Positions 21,308-31,685 of a DNA stretch of 64,000 bases are shown in pieces. The stretch covers positions 10,798,455 to 10,862,454 of the forward strand of contig OZ025870.1 of assembly GCA_964019415.1 (NCBI GenBank), read 5' to 3'. This DNA is from Ianthella basta. Its lineage: Eukaryota; Porifera; Demospongiae; Verongiida; Ianthellidae. Made by a program: the position numbers and the translations under genes. Each line of letters opens with the position of its first letter. Position 1 is the stretch's first letter. The notes below the pieces were generated by a model that was not told the origin of the DNA, did not search any database, and worked only from the letters and a program-made list of their open reading frames with translations.

Positions 21308-21614
21308 CGAAGGTGATAAAATATGAATTTTGTTAAATGAAAAGGTCACATGCAAATGTCAAGAAGCCAAATATGTTTAAAGGTGTGCATGATATACATG
21401 CACACAGGTGAGCCTTCGACGTAGGAGGTTAACCCTTTGTTATGGCTGGGATGCGAGAAATCCAGCATTCCTTTGGGTTCACATTTGACAAAAAGTAAGG
21501 ATGTCAGCTCTTCTCACCAATAGACAGTGAGTAGATTCTGTTGAGTATTCAATCACTCCCACTGACCTGTCAGAAATCATCACATAAAAAAAGTTACTGA
21601 AGAGAAAGACAGGC
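21308..21614 (+). promoter_or_regulatory. 5' flank of the 21615 gene (duplicate of 20880-21161)
   Basis: GGTCACATGCAAATG, CACACAGGTGAGCCTTCG, ATCCAGCATTCCTTTGGGTT and GTAGATTCTGTTGAGTA match the neighbouring flank. The initiator-like TCAATCACTCCCAC lies at about 21550. No TATA box at the expected place. Confidence 0.5.
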
Positions 21615-22397
21615 ATGTCCAAGATACAATCCGCAAAGTGCTACGGTGAAACATCCAGCTTCCAAAGGAACAGTGGTTACCAGTTTATCCAGCAACTGTC
21701 TCCAAACCGCGGTTGCAGAGTTCTTGACTTGGGCTGTGGAACAGGTTCTCTAGCTGCTGTCCTATCTGAGTGTGTAGGACCAGAAGGAAACATCATTGCT
21801 GTTGACCCCGATGAAGAGAGGCTGAAACTAGCGAAAGAGAAGTACGCTATAGACAACATTCAGTATGTGAGCGGTAATGACGCAACGTATCCAGAGGGCC
21901 CATATGATCTTGTATTTGCCAATCAAGTTGTACACTGGATACATGACAAGGAGGCACTCTTTAGACGTGTGTATGAGAACCTGAAATCTGGAGGAAGGTT
22001 TGCATTTACAACAGGTAATGGCGCTCCACTATATGAATTCCCTCCATCTGCAAATCACTGCATGAATGAACTGTTCGGTCCTGACTTTATTCGTAAGGTT
22101 TTTTGCAAAAGAATGGAGTTCCTGACTTGTGACCAATACCAAGAGCTAGCATCATCCCATGGTTTTGATGTCACATGCATGGAAGTCAAGGACAGGCCAC
22201 ATGTCCTAGGCCTCACTTGGAGTGTCAATAATCTCGTTGAGTACTTCTTTGGTCTGTTGCATGGAGAGTTAGACTGTGAAGCCATCAATGAAGAAGCTTT
22301 ACAGAACTGTAAGGACAAGTACGAGGATGACTTGCTTAGGGAGGCAAAGTTTCATCAGACAGTGAAGATGCTGCATGTAGTTATGACAAAGCCATGA
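21615..22397 (+). CDS. SAM-dependent methyltransferase, type A long-loop form
   Basis: 260 aa, single exon. SAM motifs intact (VLDLGCGTG; IIAVDPDEERL; DLVFANQVVHW). Unlike 15685 and 18203 it carries the loop MEVKDRPHVLGLTWSVNNLV, two residues longer, a region that in this fold usually shapes the substrate pocket. The same loop is found in the three identical copies at 28875, 32662 and 36447, so this gene heads their tandem unit. Its own unit was later swollen to 7.3 kb by a 2.6-kb transposon (23239-25869) and a 0.7-kb insertion (26245-26963). Confidence 0.9.
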   Translation: MSKIQSAKCYGETSSFQRNSGYQFIQQLSPNRGCRVLDLGCGTGSLAAVLSECVGPEGNIIAVDPDEERLKLAKEKYAIDNIQYVSGNDATYPEGPYDLVFANQVVHWIHDKEALFRRVYENLKSGGRFAFTTGNGAPLYEFPPSANHCMNELFGPDFIRKVFCKRMEFLTCDQYQELASSHGFDVTCMEVKDRPHVLGLTWSVNNLVEYFFGLLHGELDCEAINEEALQNCKDKYEDDLLREAKFHQTVKMLHVVMTKP

Positions 22398-23175
22398 AGA
22401 ACAGGCACGTACATCAAGTATAATAATTATACTTCCATAAACATACTTCAGTTCGGATTACGGCACATATTATTAACATTTCTTTTCTTGGGTTCACTAA
22501 CCAGCTATAGCTACTGTACAGAAGGGCATAATTATGAATATTCAATGTTATTGGGTTTCTAAATGGCTATGGGAAAATTCATGCATTCCTACAATATTTA
22601 TATCAGTACTATTGTTTCACTAACACACACTATAGTTCTGCCACATGAACATTATGCCTACATTCTGTATTTGCTGCTTTGCCTTCAAAGGTTAGGTGGC
22701 TAGTCTGTCAGGTGCAGGCTGAATGTGCCTCATGCACGAAATAGCGAGAGGCCGTTGGGAAGGGATTCTCTAATCCTCATACCAGTCAGTGTCCTGTCTG
22801 CCCTGATGGCTTCTTGCCAACTATGATTCAGACCTGGAGCGCTAGCCCTAATCCTGACAGATTAGAGTAGCGCAGTCGCTTGTAACTGCAAACATCTCTG
22901 TTTATTATTTCATCTGCAACTACACTACATATGTTTCATCACACTAGTGTATAATCTTTGTGTTTCCGTTGGATACAAGTTGACTTATGTATCCAGGGTC
23001 AACAGATTTGCTGTGTACAAGACCACAGCCAAATGAACACAAATTTACTAAGGCATATGACTGTAGCATACTTGGTAAGTGGAGCAGTTCACAACGTAGA
23101 CTATTCATTGTACATTAATTGTGACTGTGCATTCATGTATGTCAGTATGTCTGTGTGCGTGTGTACGTGCGCGTG

Positions 23176-23233
<58 letters not shown>

Positions 23234-23238
23234 TGTGT
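22398..23238 (+). repeat. Type A 3' flank of unit 0
   Basis: It has the shared 3' flank, a decayed 13403-type exon (about 22690-22870) and the segment leading to the GT tract (TGTATCCAGGGTCAACAG). In the other units the GT tract continues without interruption; here the long-TIR transposon sits inside it. Confidence 0.65.
23178..23238. repeat. (GT)n microsatellite, left of the transposon
   Basis: About 60 bp of GT; it resumes at 25870 after the inserted element. Confidence 0.9.
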
Positions 23239-24030
23239 CACTGCACCAACTGCGTTGGTTACCAGAGTTGTAAAAGATCTTGTTAACTTGCAATAACAGC
23301 TTACTTAACATGGTTTAACAGAGTTGTAAGTTATCAGACTTACTCAACACTGTTAACGCAAGTAATGAATGTATAATCATACTCGTAATATCAATATTGA
23401 TATTCACGGTGCCATATACAAACTGTACAAATGTACTGTAGGTTTCAGGCCAGGAATATAATAAATGTTTTGGAAATCACTTCAGCATGGAGCAAGATGA
23501 AGGATTGCCCATTGCTCCTATTTTGGCTTGCATGCTGCACAATGAATAAACACTTCTTATTGCACATACTCCTAGGCATGAATCAAACAGTGGACATTCA
23601 GCTGCCTATATGCACACCATGCATGCATGTATAGACTTCAGGAAGGTGTCATGTGTGCTTCTGCGTATGCGTGTGCATGCATACTCAAATCATGTACATT
23701 GCTGACGTCTGCAGGCTACAGAATGAGTTGAAGAATTAGTACTAGAATGCAAAACTAGAATGCAGCAGTCACTACATGCATGAAAGCTCATGAATTAAGC
23801 TACTATACTGCCATACATATATTTGTGTGCATATAGTAGAATGAGAATATACTGCATGTGAGGTGTAATAATATATAACTAGCGAGTACCCGCCACACAG
23901 TGGCGATGGCCCTCCAACGACAGTGATCCCACGACAGTGCTCCTCCCACAGCACTTCTATGATGGTGTTTCCAATGGTGACACACTGTAGTCATGGGCCC
24001 CAGGTAGACTTTGCCACTCCCAGTAACAGC

Positions 24031-24393
24031 TGGTGTAATAGCTCTTCTCTGTTGCTGCCTCACCCTTGCACTTATCCTTCTCTGGTCAGCATCTTGCTGC
24101 TCCTCCCTCCTCCTCCTGCTCCTCTCTGCCTCCCTCTCCCTGTCAGCTTCTTGCTGCTCCTCCCTCCTCCTCCTGCTCCTCTCCGCCTCCCTCTCCCTGT
24201 CAGCATCTTGCTGCTCCTCCCTCCTCCTCCTGCTCCTCTCCGCCTCCCTCTCCCTGTCAGCATCTTGCTGCTCCTCCCTCCTCCTCCTGCCCCTCTCTGC
24301 CTCCCTCTCCCTGTCAGCATCTTGCTGCTCCTCCCTCCTCCTCCTGCTCCTCTCTGCCTCCCTCTCCCTTTCCTTTTGTTTTCTCCTTTTCAC
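24031..24393 (-). pseudogene. R/E-rich repeat coding remnant in the Helitron
   Basis: On the minus strand a frame starting MKRRKQKEREREAER contains five 19-residue repeats of the form REREAERSRRRREEQQDAD, then QRRISARVRQQQRRAITP. The DNA period is 57 bp. It reads on for another 70 codons of low-information sequence across the Helitron end. Similar Arg/Glu-rich repeats are common near the N-terminus of Helitron Rep/helicase proteins, so it may be a leftover of that ORF rather than a host gene. A helical, highly charged product would be expected. No Rep motif is present. Confidence 0.4.
24085..24370. repeat. 57-bp minisatellite, five units
   Basis: Units of the type CCTCCCTCTCCCTGTCAGC followed by ATCTTGCTGCTCC and CTCC-rich sequence, nearly identical. 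It encodes the 19-aa repeat on the minus strand. Confidence 0.9.
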
Positions 24394-25869
24394 ATTATAA
24401 TATGGAAGAACCCGCCTTCTGCGGGCTTCTACACAACTGGCGCTCCTTCATTGCCTGTAGTGTAGCCCGCGAAAAACATGGCGTCTTATTCCCTAAAGGA
24501 GGGAATTCTTGCGGCCCTCTCCTCGGGCCCAGCGACTCCTCTTCAGTCTACCCCCTTATGACACTCTCCATACGTCGCCCCGTAATAATCCGGAGTTTCA
24601 CGTGGATCGCACGCACGCACACTGCGGGAGAAGTGTTAATCTACTCGGTCGGACGGACGGACGGACGGTCGAACAAGCACATTAATATATAGATATATAC
24701 ATTTGTATGTTGTTAGTACTGCTCTAGCTATGGTGTACGTGAGGCATGCAAGCCATTTACAGGCGTGAGAACAGAATGGAGGGCATTTTGTGTACAGTAA
24801 GCTGACAGTAAAAAGGCATGACAGCAGATGCAGCCCACTTACTTTGGAATGGTTGTGCATGAGGTATATAGCTATATTGCTTCTCAGGTATATATGCAGC
24901 CATAGTTGCACTGCATGTGCAGGTCCTTACATGCAGTACGATGATGTATGTATATCCGTGCTACTTGGGAAATGCTTGCACGACACTGAGGCAAAAATGA
25001 GCCCAGGGGGTCAAGAGGCATGCAGGTTCGCACAACAATTGACAATTGCAAGTTATTTGGCCGTTTGGCTGCTTTATAGCTTTCACTACTGCACTGGATC
25101 ACTATGCTAAGGGTCAAAAGAGCTTTCATCACTGCAAGCCACAGCGAGTAGGCACACAGACGCTATATATGTGGTAACTTGCCAGGCCTGCTTCCAAGCT
25201 AGCTAGACTACATAGCTATATACATATGTACCCACTAGGCTGTTCACCAATATAAAAGTACAAGGCTATTTAAAAGTGCATTGTAACTTGCACAGCATCT
25301 ACTAAGTGTCAGTTTCTTAACTTAAATCTTTCTGCACTGTGTACCGGTGTTTGCCAGCTTCTAGCATTTCTAAAGTATGCCCTAGTATAGTATACACAGT
25401 ACATAGCATGAGGAGGCAGGCATGAGAACAGAATGAAGGGCATTTTCTTACGGGAAACTGATAGTGAAGAGGCATGACACGTACAGCAGATACAGCCCAC
25501 TTACTTTGGAATGGTTGGAAGGTAGCTATTGCCTGGGAGTATGTGCAAAGAGAAGTGTTTATTCATCTTGCAGCATGCAAGCCAAGATAGGAGCAATGGG
25601 CAATCCTTCATCTTGCTCTAGGCTGAAGTGATTTCCAAAACATTAATTATATTCTTAGCCTGAAACCTACAGTACATTTGTACAGTTTGTATATGGCACT
25701 GTGAATATCAATATTGATATTATGAATATGATTATACATTCATTACTTGCGTTAACAGTGTTGAGTAAGTCTGTTAACTTACAACTCTGTTAAACTATGT
25801 TAAGTAAGCTGTTATTGCAAGTTAACAAGATCTTCTACAACTCTGGTAACTGATGCTGTTGGTGCAGTG

Positions 25870-25916
25870 TGTGTCTGTGTGTGTGCATGTGTGTGTGTGT
25901 GTGTGTGTTTGCGTTT

Positions 25917-25961
<45 letters not shown>

Positions 25962-26244
25962 CATGTGCATGTGTGTGTGAGTGTGTGCGCGCGCAGGCAT
26001 ACGTGGATGTGTGTGGATGTGTGAGCGCACATGTCTGCATGTGTGTACATATGTGTGTGTGTGCGCATGTGTGTGTGTGTGCATTAGTGTGTGTGAGTGA
26101 TGTGTGTGGGTGTGGGTGGGTGTGGGTCTGTAGTGGAGTACGAGTAGCAACAAGTATTCACTACTGTATGTTCTCACAACAGTTTCTACCTAACATTCTT
26201 CACGTGGGTAAGCTGGAGGTTACGGATTGTGTCACAAATTAGTA
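25870..26244. repeat. GT/GA microsatellite and unit flank
   Basis: (GT)n then (GA)n (about 25940-25961), then TG-rich sequence matching 30470-30750 and its homologues. This is the continuation of unit 0 after the transposon. Confidence 0.7.
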
Positions 26245-26963
26245 TGTACTAGTTATAACTGACTTGTTACGATTCAAACAGCAGGGATTAGCGCTTGAAT
26301 TCGTTCGCTGTCGAATGAATTTACTGAACGAACCTGACAGAAGTAACTATAGAAACCAGAGAACACACTTTTCTCGGAGCACAAGGCGAAAGGCGAGAAG
26401 CGTCGCAAGGAAAAGGCTGTCAGCGGCCTCTCGTACTGAATAAAACGTCGGCGCCGCTTGAGTCGGCACTAGGGCATATGATTAGAAGTCCTGCAAGCAG
26501 CGTATGAAGGGAGAACTTTCTTTTTAGAGAGTGTACTAGGATTTATACGACTGGAGAACTTGGGAATGGCAAGACCTACCTTCAATTTCATCCATAAAGT
26601 GAACTTGGAAAAGGGAATGTTGGTTTCTCTATCACTAAAGACATTACATGCACAATTACATGTCACTGCCATAAAAATACACGTGTGCTAGGCATACATT
26701 TATGTTAATGACCATGCTTCCAAGTGCCAAGCACTCATCATTTCAGAGCCAATGTTCATGAGAAAGTTCACAAGGTGATGAATATCAAAGGCATTTTGCT
26801 AAAGCAGTAAACAAAACGTTTGTTTAAGGGTGGAAAGTGATTGGGTGAACCAATAAGAGCCCCCCTCGACGCAGTGTGTTATGAGGTGTGAAAGTGTAAA
26901 CAGTGGCGTTATGCGAAATTAGACCACTGCAGCTTGCTTTGATGTATGGCTTCCTCATATAAC
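26245..26963. mobile_element. Unit-0-specific insertion of about 0.72 kb
   Basis: Other units read ...CACAAATTAGTATAATATAG... without a break (for example 30738-30757). Here about 720 bp sit between CACAAATTAGTA and ATATAGTTGTG. The insert has CpG-rich sequence (26380-26470) and no recognisable ends beyond TA-rich borders. The class is unknown. A 67-codon minus frame inside has no motif. Confidence 0.6.
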
Positions 26964-27448
26964 AAAATATAGTTGTGTACTTTGGTTCTTATCCTAGGCA
27001 ACGACTATATACCCATGGTTTGGGAACTGATTGCAAGATTGCCTGTTGACTTCATCTGTCAATCTTGCATCTTTAGCAACTGAGGGTAGTTGTCATCTAG
27101 GTTACAGGCTGTGTCACATGATAGTTGTGCATTTGGGTTCATAACCTATCCTAGATAGGAAACGACTAGTACCCATGATTTGGAAACTGACTGCAAGCTG
27201 CAAGTTGCCTGAGGTTCCTGTAAAATACTTATATACCTCGAAAAACACACATACGCAGATTGTCCCATACAATTGATGCCACTGAGCAGCTCGCTTGCAG
27301 ATTGTAGCTTGCCTTTTATATGCAGTACAATGCTGGCTGCATGGATTTCAATACCCTGGTCCTAACCCTAAGTGCATGTACAGTAATTATATAAGTAGAA
27401 CACAATCTCTTAGGTGACCATAGTCAAGGCCCTTGTGTAAATTTGCTG

Positions 27449-27556
27449 GTCAACTTGTACAGTGGGTAACCAACAAGGAGGCATGCACTCTGTAGAGGCA
27501 TGTTTGAGAATCTGAAGCCTGGTGAAAGGTTTGCATTCACAACAGTTAATGGCACT
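27449..27556 (+). pseudogene. Old methyltransferase fragment inside the unit
   Basis: GTCAACTTGTACAGTGGGTAA, GAGAATCTGAAGCCTGG and GGTTTGCATTCACAACAG align with codons of NEVVHWVKDK...ENLKPGGRFAFTTTDGT in the type C gene (48638). Stops and a frameshift break it. The same relic is present in every 3.79-kb unit (31234, 35021, 38814). Confidence 0.75.
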
Positions 27557-27714
27557 TGACTATTCGTTACACATTGTGACTGTGCATTCGTGTGTGTGGG
27601 TGTTTGTCTCTCTGTGTGTGTGGGTGTCTGTGCCTGGGTTGGTGGGTGTGGGTCTGTAGTTTGAGTAAAACAACAAGTATTCACTACTGTAAAGGTTCAC
27701 TGCTGCATATTAGG

Positions 27715-27902
27715 TTGATGAGAAAGCAGATATTGGAGCAGGTCACAGCAGGGAATCAGTAATACAATACAAGACATTTCGATCCGGAGATCTTCATCAG
27801 TTGTGACACAACTGATGAAGATCTCCGGATCGAAACGTTGTATTACTAATTGTATTACTGATTCCCTGCTGTGACCTGCTCCAATATCTGCTTTCTCATC
27901 AA
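27715..27902. mobile_element. Foldback with hammerhead-like core (family b), unit 0
   Basis: Arms of about 90 bp: TTGATGAGAAAGCAGATATT at the left and its complement ending at 27902. The centre is a hairpin AGTTGTGACACAACT. In the right arm CTGATGA (27812-27818) is followed by a GATC/GATC stem and GAAACG (27832-27837), the hammerhead core order. The left arm carries the complement. AAGTATTCACTA repeats flank the element (about 27675 and 27902), a likely target duplication. The shorter unit at 17.3 kb lacks it. Confidence 0.65.
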
Positions 27903-28446
27903 GTATTCACTAACGTATGTCTTACAGTCTGAACCTACGTACCCTCGTCTCCGCCCATGCTAGATTTGAAGACTTTTAAGTACATCCTAGACAGTTTAAA
28001 GTACAATTAGTGATTCCTAGAAGCTGGACAGATGCAAATATATGTACAGACATGGCTTCCTTGGCAGATGTAGTGTACCTTCTCAAAGAGGTCATATGTG
28101 TATAAGGCCTTCTGGTTGTGTTGTAGCAGGTGTTTCGATCAGTCAGTTCTGCACATGTTTGCCCATAAACAGTAGAATTTTACATCTGTGGTCATTCTTT
28201 AACATGTAACACACTTTCTATTGTTTGTACTCTTTGTGTTAGCGACCTGTATGTGCTATGCTAATGCTGGCTAAGTAAGGTTTGGTTTTATGCTACTGTC
28301 ACTTTGCTGAAGAGCATGGTAATGATTCTTGAGTGAGCATATACTGTAGCAAGAAAGTAGTTGGACGGAGGAAGACATTCCAACCACGATAGTCTTTGTC
28401 GGTTGGCTACAAAACTAGCTGTCTATCGTGACTCACATTTGGACAA

Positions 28447-28502
28447 ATCAATCAATCAATCAATCAATCAATGCTCAGTGGACATCAAAATCCCCAGTAG
28501 TA
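28447..28502 (-). mobile_element. 56-bp truncated retroposon, 10-bp TSD
   Basis: ATTTGGACAA occurs on both sides (28437-28446 and 28503-28512). Between them is (ATCA)n and ATGCTCAGTGGACATCAAAA plus TCCCCAGTAGTA, the same 3' end as the 3309 element. Empty sites with a single ATTTGGACAA are at 17841 and 39752. Confidence 0.85.
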
Positions 28503-28779
28503 ATTTGGACAACTATACAAAATAATGGTTCAATGCTGCCCAAAAGGCGTCTGGGGGATTCAGACGTACACGAAGTGCAAGGTCACGTGCAAATGTCATG
28601 AGGTCTAATTGGTCTAAATGTGCACGTGATTTACAAGCACACAGGTGAGCCTTTGATGTACGAGTTCAACCTTGTGGAATGCGATAATTTGGAAATCGAG
28701 CATTCCTTTGGGTTCACCTACTTGTGCGTAACAGAAAGTATCCAAGGTTATCAGCTATTCTCACCAATAGACAGAAAGG

Positions 28780-28874
28780 AAGTAGATTCTGCTGACTGCT
28801 CAATCACTCTTACTTACTGTACCTAGTTGTCAGAAATCGCCACGAGAAGAAAGTTACTGAAGAGAAAGACAGGC
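28780..28874 (+). promoter_or_regulatory. Leader region of the 28875 gene
   Basis: The initiator-like CTCAATCACTCTTAC (about 28799) and the leader CACGAGAAGAAAGTTACTGAA precede the ATG. An upstream in-frame extension is open but starts only with TTG, so translation should begin at 28875. Identical regions precede 32662 and 36447. Confidence 0.45.
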
Positions 28875-29657
28875 ATGTCCAAGATACAATCTGCAAAGCG
28901 CTACAGTGAAACATCCAGTTTTCAAAGGAACAGTGGCTACCAGTTTATCCAGCAACTGTCTCCGAACAGTGGTTGCAGAGTTCTTGACTTGGGCTGTGGA
29001 ACAGGTTCTCTAGCTGCTGTCCTGTCTGAGTGTGTGGGACCAGAAGGAAAAGTCATCGCTGTTGACCCCGATGAAGAGAGGCTGAAACTCGCTCAAGAGA
29101 AGTACGCTAGAGACAACATTGAGTATGTGAGCGGTAATGATGCAACGTATCCAGAGGGCCCATATGATCTTGTATTTGCCAATCAAGTTATACACTGGAT
29201 ACATGACAAGGAGGCACTCTTTAGACGCGTGTATGAGAATCTAAAATCTGGAGGAAGGTTTGCATTTACAACAGGTAATGGCGCTCCACTATATGAATTC
29301 CCTCCATCTGCAAATCACTGCATGAATGAACTGTTTGGTCCTGACTTTATTCGTAAGGTTTTTTGCAAAAGAATGGAGTTCCTGACTTGTGACCAATACC
29401 AAGAGCTAGCATCATCCCATGGTTTTGATGTCACATGCATGGAAGTCAAGGACAGGCCACATGTCCTAGGCCTCACTTGGAGTGTCAATAATCTCGTTGA
29501 GTACTTCTTTGGTCTGTTGCATGGAGAGTTAGACCGTGAAGCCATCAATGAAGAAGCTTTACAGAGCTGTAAGGACAAGTACGAGGATGACTTGCTTAGG
29601 GAGGCAAAGTTTCATCAGACAGTGAAGATGCTCCATGTAGTTATGACAAAGCCATGA
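28875..29657 (+). CDS. SAM-dependent methyltransferase, type A long-loop, identical copy 1
   Basis: 260 aa, intronless. SAM motifs: VLDLGCGTG, VIAVDPDEERL, GNDATYPEGPYDLVFANQ, then V-I-H-W with I for the usual V. The long loop EVKDRPHVLGLTWSVNNLVE is present. The encoded protein is identical in the copies at 32662 and 36447, 3.79 kb apart. That points to very recent tandem duplication or gene conversion and higher dosage of one enzyme. The role follows the family: transfer of a methyl group from SAM to a small acid, substrate unknown. Confidence 0.9.
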   Translation: MSKIQSAKRYSETSSFQRNSGYQFIQQLSPNSGCRVLDLGCGTGSLAAVLSECVGPEGKVIAVDPDEERLKLAQEKYARDNIEYVSGNDATYPEGPYDLVFANQVIHWIHDKEALFRRVYENLKSGGRFAFTTGNGAPLYEFPPSANHCMNELFGPDFIRKVFCKRMEFLTCDQYQELASSHGFDVTCMEVKDRPHVLGLTWSVNNLVEYFFGLLHGELDREAINEEALQSCKDKYEDDLLREAKFHQTVKMLHVVMTKP

Positions 29658-30425
29658 AGAACAGGCACGTAATACTTATGCTTCCATAAACATACTTAAG
29701 TTCGGATTATGGCACATACTATTAACATTTTACTCTTGAATTCACTAACCAGCTGTAGCTACTGTGCAAAAGTGCATAATTATGAATATTTGGTGTTATT
29801 GTGTTTCTAAATGGGTATGTGAAAATGCGTGCATTCCTACAATATTATATCAGTACATTGTTTCACTAACATGCACTATAGTTCTGCCACATGAACATCA
29901 TGCCTACATTCTGTATTTGTCACTTTGCCTTCAAAGGTTAGGTGGCTAGTCTGTCAGTTCAACATGTCATCAGGTGCAGGCTGAATGTGCCACATGCAAG
30001 AAATAGCGAGAGGCCGTTGGGAAGGGATTCCCTCATCTTCATACCAGCCAGTGTTCTGTCTGCCCTGATGGATTCTTGCCAACTATGTTTCAGACCTGAA
30101 GCGCTAGCCCTAGTCCTGACAGATTAGAGTATAGCGCAGTCGCTTGTAACTGCAAAACCAAAATGGCTGCTACATCTCTGTTTTCTATCTCATCTACAAC
30201 TTCAGTACATATGTTTCATCACACTAGTGTATAATCTTTGTGTTTCCATTGGTTACAAGTTGACTTATGTATCCAGGGTCAACAGATTTGCTGTGTACAA
30301 GACCACAGCCAAATGAACACAAATTTACTAAGGCATATGACTGTAGCATACATGGTAAGGGGAGCAGTTCATAATGTAGACTATTCATTGTACATTAATC
30401 GTGACTGTGCATTCATGTATGTCAG

Positions 30426-30426
<1 letters not shown>

Positions 30427-30483
<57 letters not shown>
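30427..30483. repeat. (GT)n(GA)n microsatellite
   Basis: GT followed by GA dinucleotides; the length differs from the homologous tracts at 34214 and 38000, so the units are not simple copies of one read. Confidence 0.9.
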
Positions 30484-31233
30484 CATGTGCATGTGTGTGT
30501 GAGTGTGTGCTCATGCAGGCATACATGGATGTGTGTGGATGTGTTAGCGCACATGTGTGCATGTGTGTGCATGTGTGTGTGTGTGTGCATTAGTGTGTGT
30601 GAGTGATGTGTGTGGGTGTGGGTGGGTGTGGGTTTGTAGTGGAGTACGAGTAGCAACAAGTATTCACTACTGTATGTTCTCACAACAGTTTCTACCTAAC
30701 AGTCTTTACGTGGGTAAGCTGCAGGTTACGAATTGTGTCACAAATTAGTATAATATAGTTGTGTACTTTGGTTCTTATCCTAGGCAACGACTACCCATGG
30801 TTTGGGAACTGATTGCAAGATTGCCTGTTGACTTCATCAGTCAATCTTGCATCTTTAGCAACTGAGGGTAGTCGTGATCTAGGTTACGGGCTGTGTCACA
30901 TGATAGTTGTGTATTTGGGTTCATAACCTATCCTAGGTAGGAAACGACTAGTACCCATAATTTGGAAACTGAATGCAAGCTGCAAGTTGCCTGAGGTTCC
31001 TGTAAAATACTTATATACCTCGAAAAGCACACATACGCAGATTGTCCCATACAATTATTGAAGCCACTGAGCAGCTCGCTTGCAGATTGTAGCTTGCCTT
31101 TTATATGCAGTACAATGCTGGCTGCATGGATTTCAATACCCTGGCCCTAACCCTAAATGCATGTACTGTAATTATATAAGTAGAACACAATCTCTTAGGT
31201 GACCATAGTCAAGGCCCTTGTGTGCATTTGCTG

Positions 31234-31341
31234 GTCAACTTGTACAGTGGGTAACCAACAAGGAGGCATGCACTCTGTAGATGCGTGTTTGCGAATCTGA
31301 AGCCTGGTGGAAGGTTTGCATTCACAACAGTTAATGGCACT
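31234..31341 (+). pseudogene. Old methyltransferase fragment, unit 1
   Basis: Duplicate of the 27449 relic with a few base changes (CTGGTGGAAGGTTTGCATTC here). Confidence 0.75.
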
Positions 31342-31498
31342 AGACTATTCATTATACATTGTGACTGTGCATTCGTGTGTGTGTGTTTGTCTCTCTGTGC
31401 GTGTGTGGGTGTCTCTGTCTGGGTTGGTGGGTGTGGGTCTGTAGTTTGAGTAAAACACAAGTATTCACTACTGTAAAGGTTCATTGCTGCGTATTAGG

Positions 31499-31685
31499 TT
31501 GATGAGAAAGCAGATATTGGAGCAGGTCACAGCAGGGAATCGTTAATACAATACAAGAGTTTCGATCCGGAGATCTTCATCAGTTGTGACACAACTGATG
31601 AAGATCTCCAGATCGAAACGTTGTACTACTAATTGTATTACTGATTCCCTGCTGTGACCTGCTCCAATATCTGCTTTCTCATCAA
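31499..31685. mobile_element. Foldback with hammerhead-like core, unit 1
   Basis: Same arms as 27715-27902. The core CTGATGA starts near 31595 and GAAACG ends near 31620; stem II region has one change (CTCCAGATC). Confidence 0.65.

Larger units (their letters stand above)
23879..24693 (-). mobile_element. Helitron-like element nested in the TIR transposon
   Basis: Read on the minus strand it begins TCTATATATTA after an A (24694 side). It ends with the hairpin CGCCACTGTGTGGCG a few bases before CTAG, followed by T (23879-23882 on the + strand). 5'-TC, a 3' hairpin plus CTAG and insertion between A and T are the Helitron hallmarks. The other copy of the host transposon has no such sequence at this point but has a different Helitron nearby. 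Length 815 bp, non-autonomous. Inside lie the R/E-rich repeat frame and a second internal hairpin (AAGCCCGCAGAAGGCGGGTT). Confidence 0.7.
23239..25869. mobile_element. Long-TIR DNA transposon, non-autonomous, about 2.6 kb
   Basis: The first roughly 340 bp (CACTGCACCAACTGCGTTGG..., through GTTACCAGAGTTG, TGTTAACTTGCAATAACAGC and GATGAAGGATTGCCCATTGC) return as an inverted copy at about 25525-25869, ending GTTGGTGCAGTG. It was inserted in a GT microsatellite, so the target duplication cannot be read. A second copy lies inverted at 58085-60150. No transposase frame survives. The copy carries a nested Helitron. The superfamily cannot be named. Confidence 0.75.

Noticed and set aside
24085..24370. 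CRISPR-like array
   Set aside because: The 57-bp units are contiguous without spacers; it is a coding minisatellite in a Helitron.
28620..28826. 68-codon open frame upstream of type A genes
   Set aside because: It starts with GTG, not ATG. Against the 39.9-kb homologue nearly all base changes alter the amino acid, so there is no sign of protein conservation.
28827..28874. 16-residue N-terminal extension of the methyltransferase
   Set aside because: It begins with TTG and is absent or different in other subtypes; the ATG of MSKIQ/MSKTQ is common to all copies.
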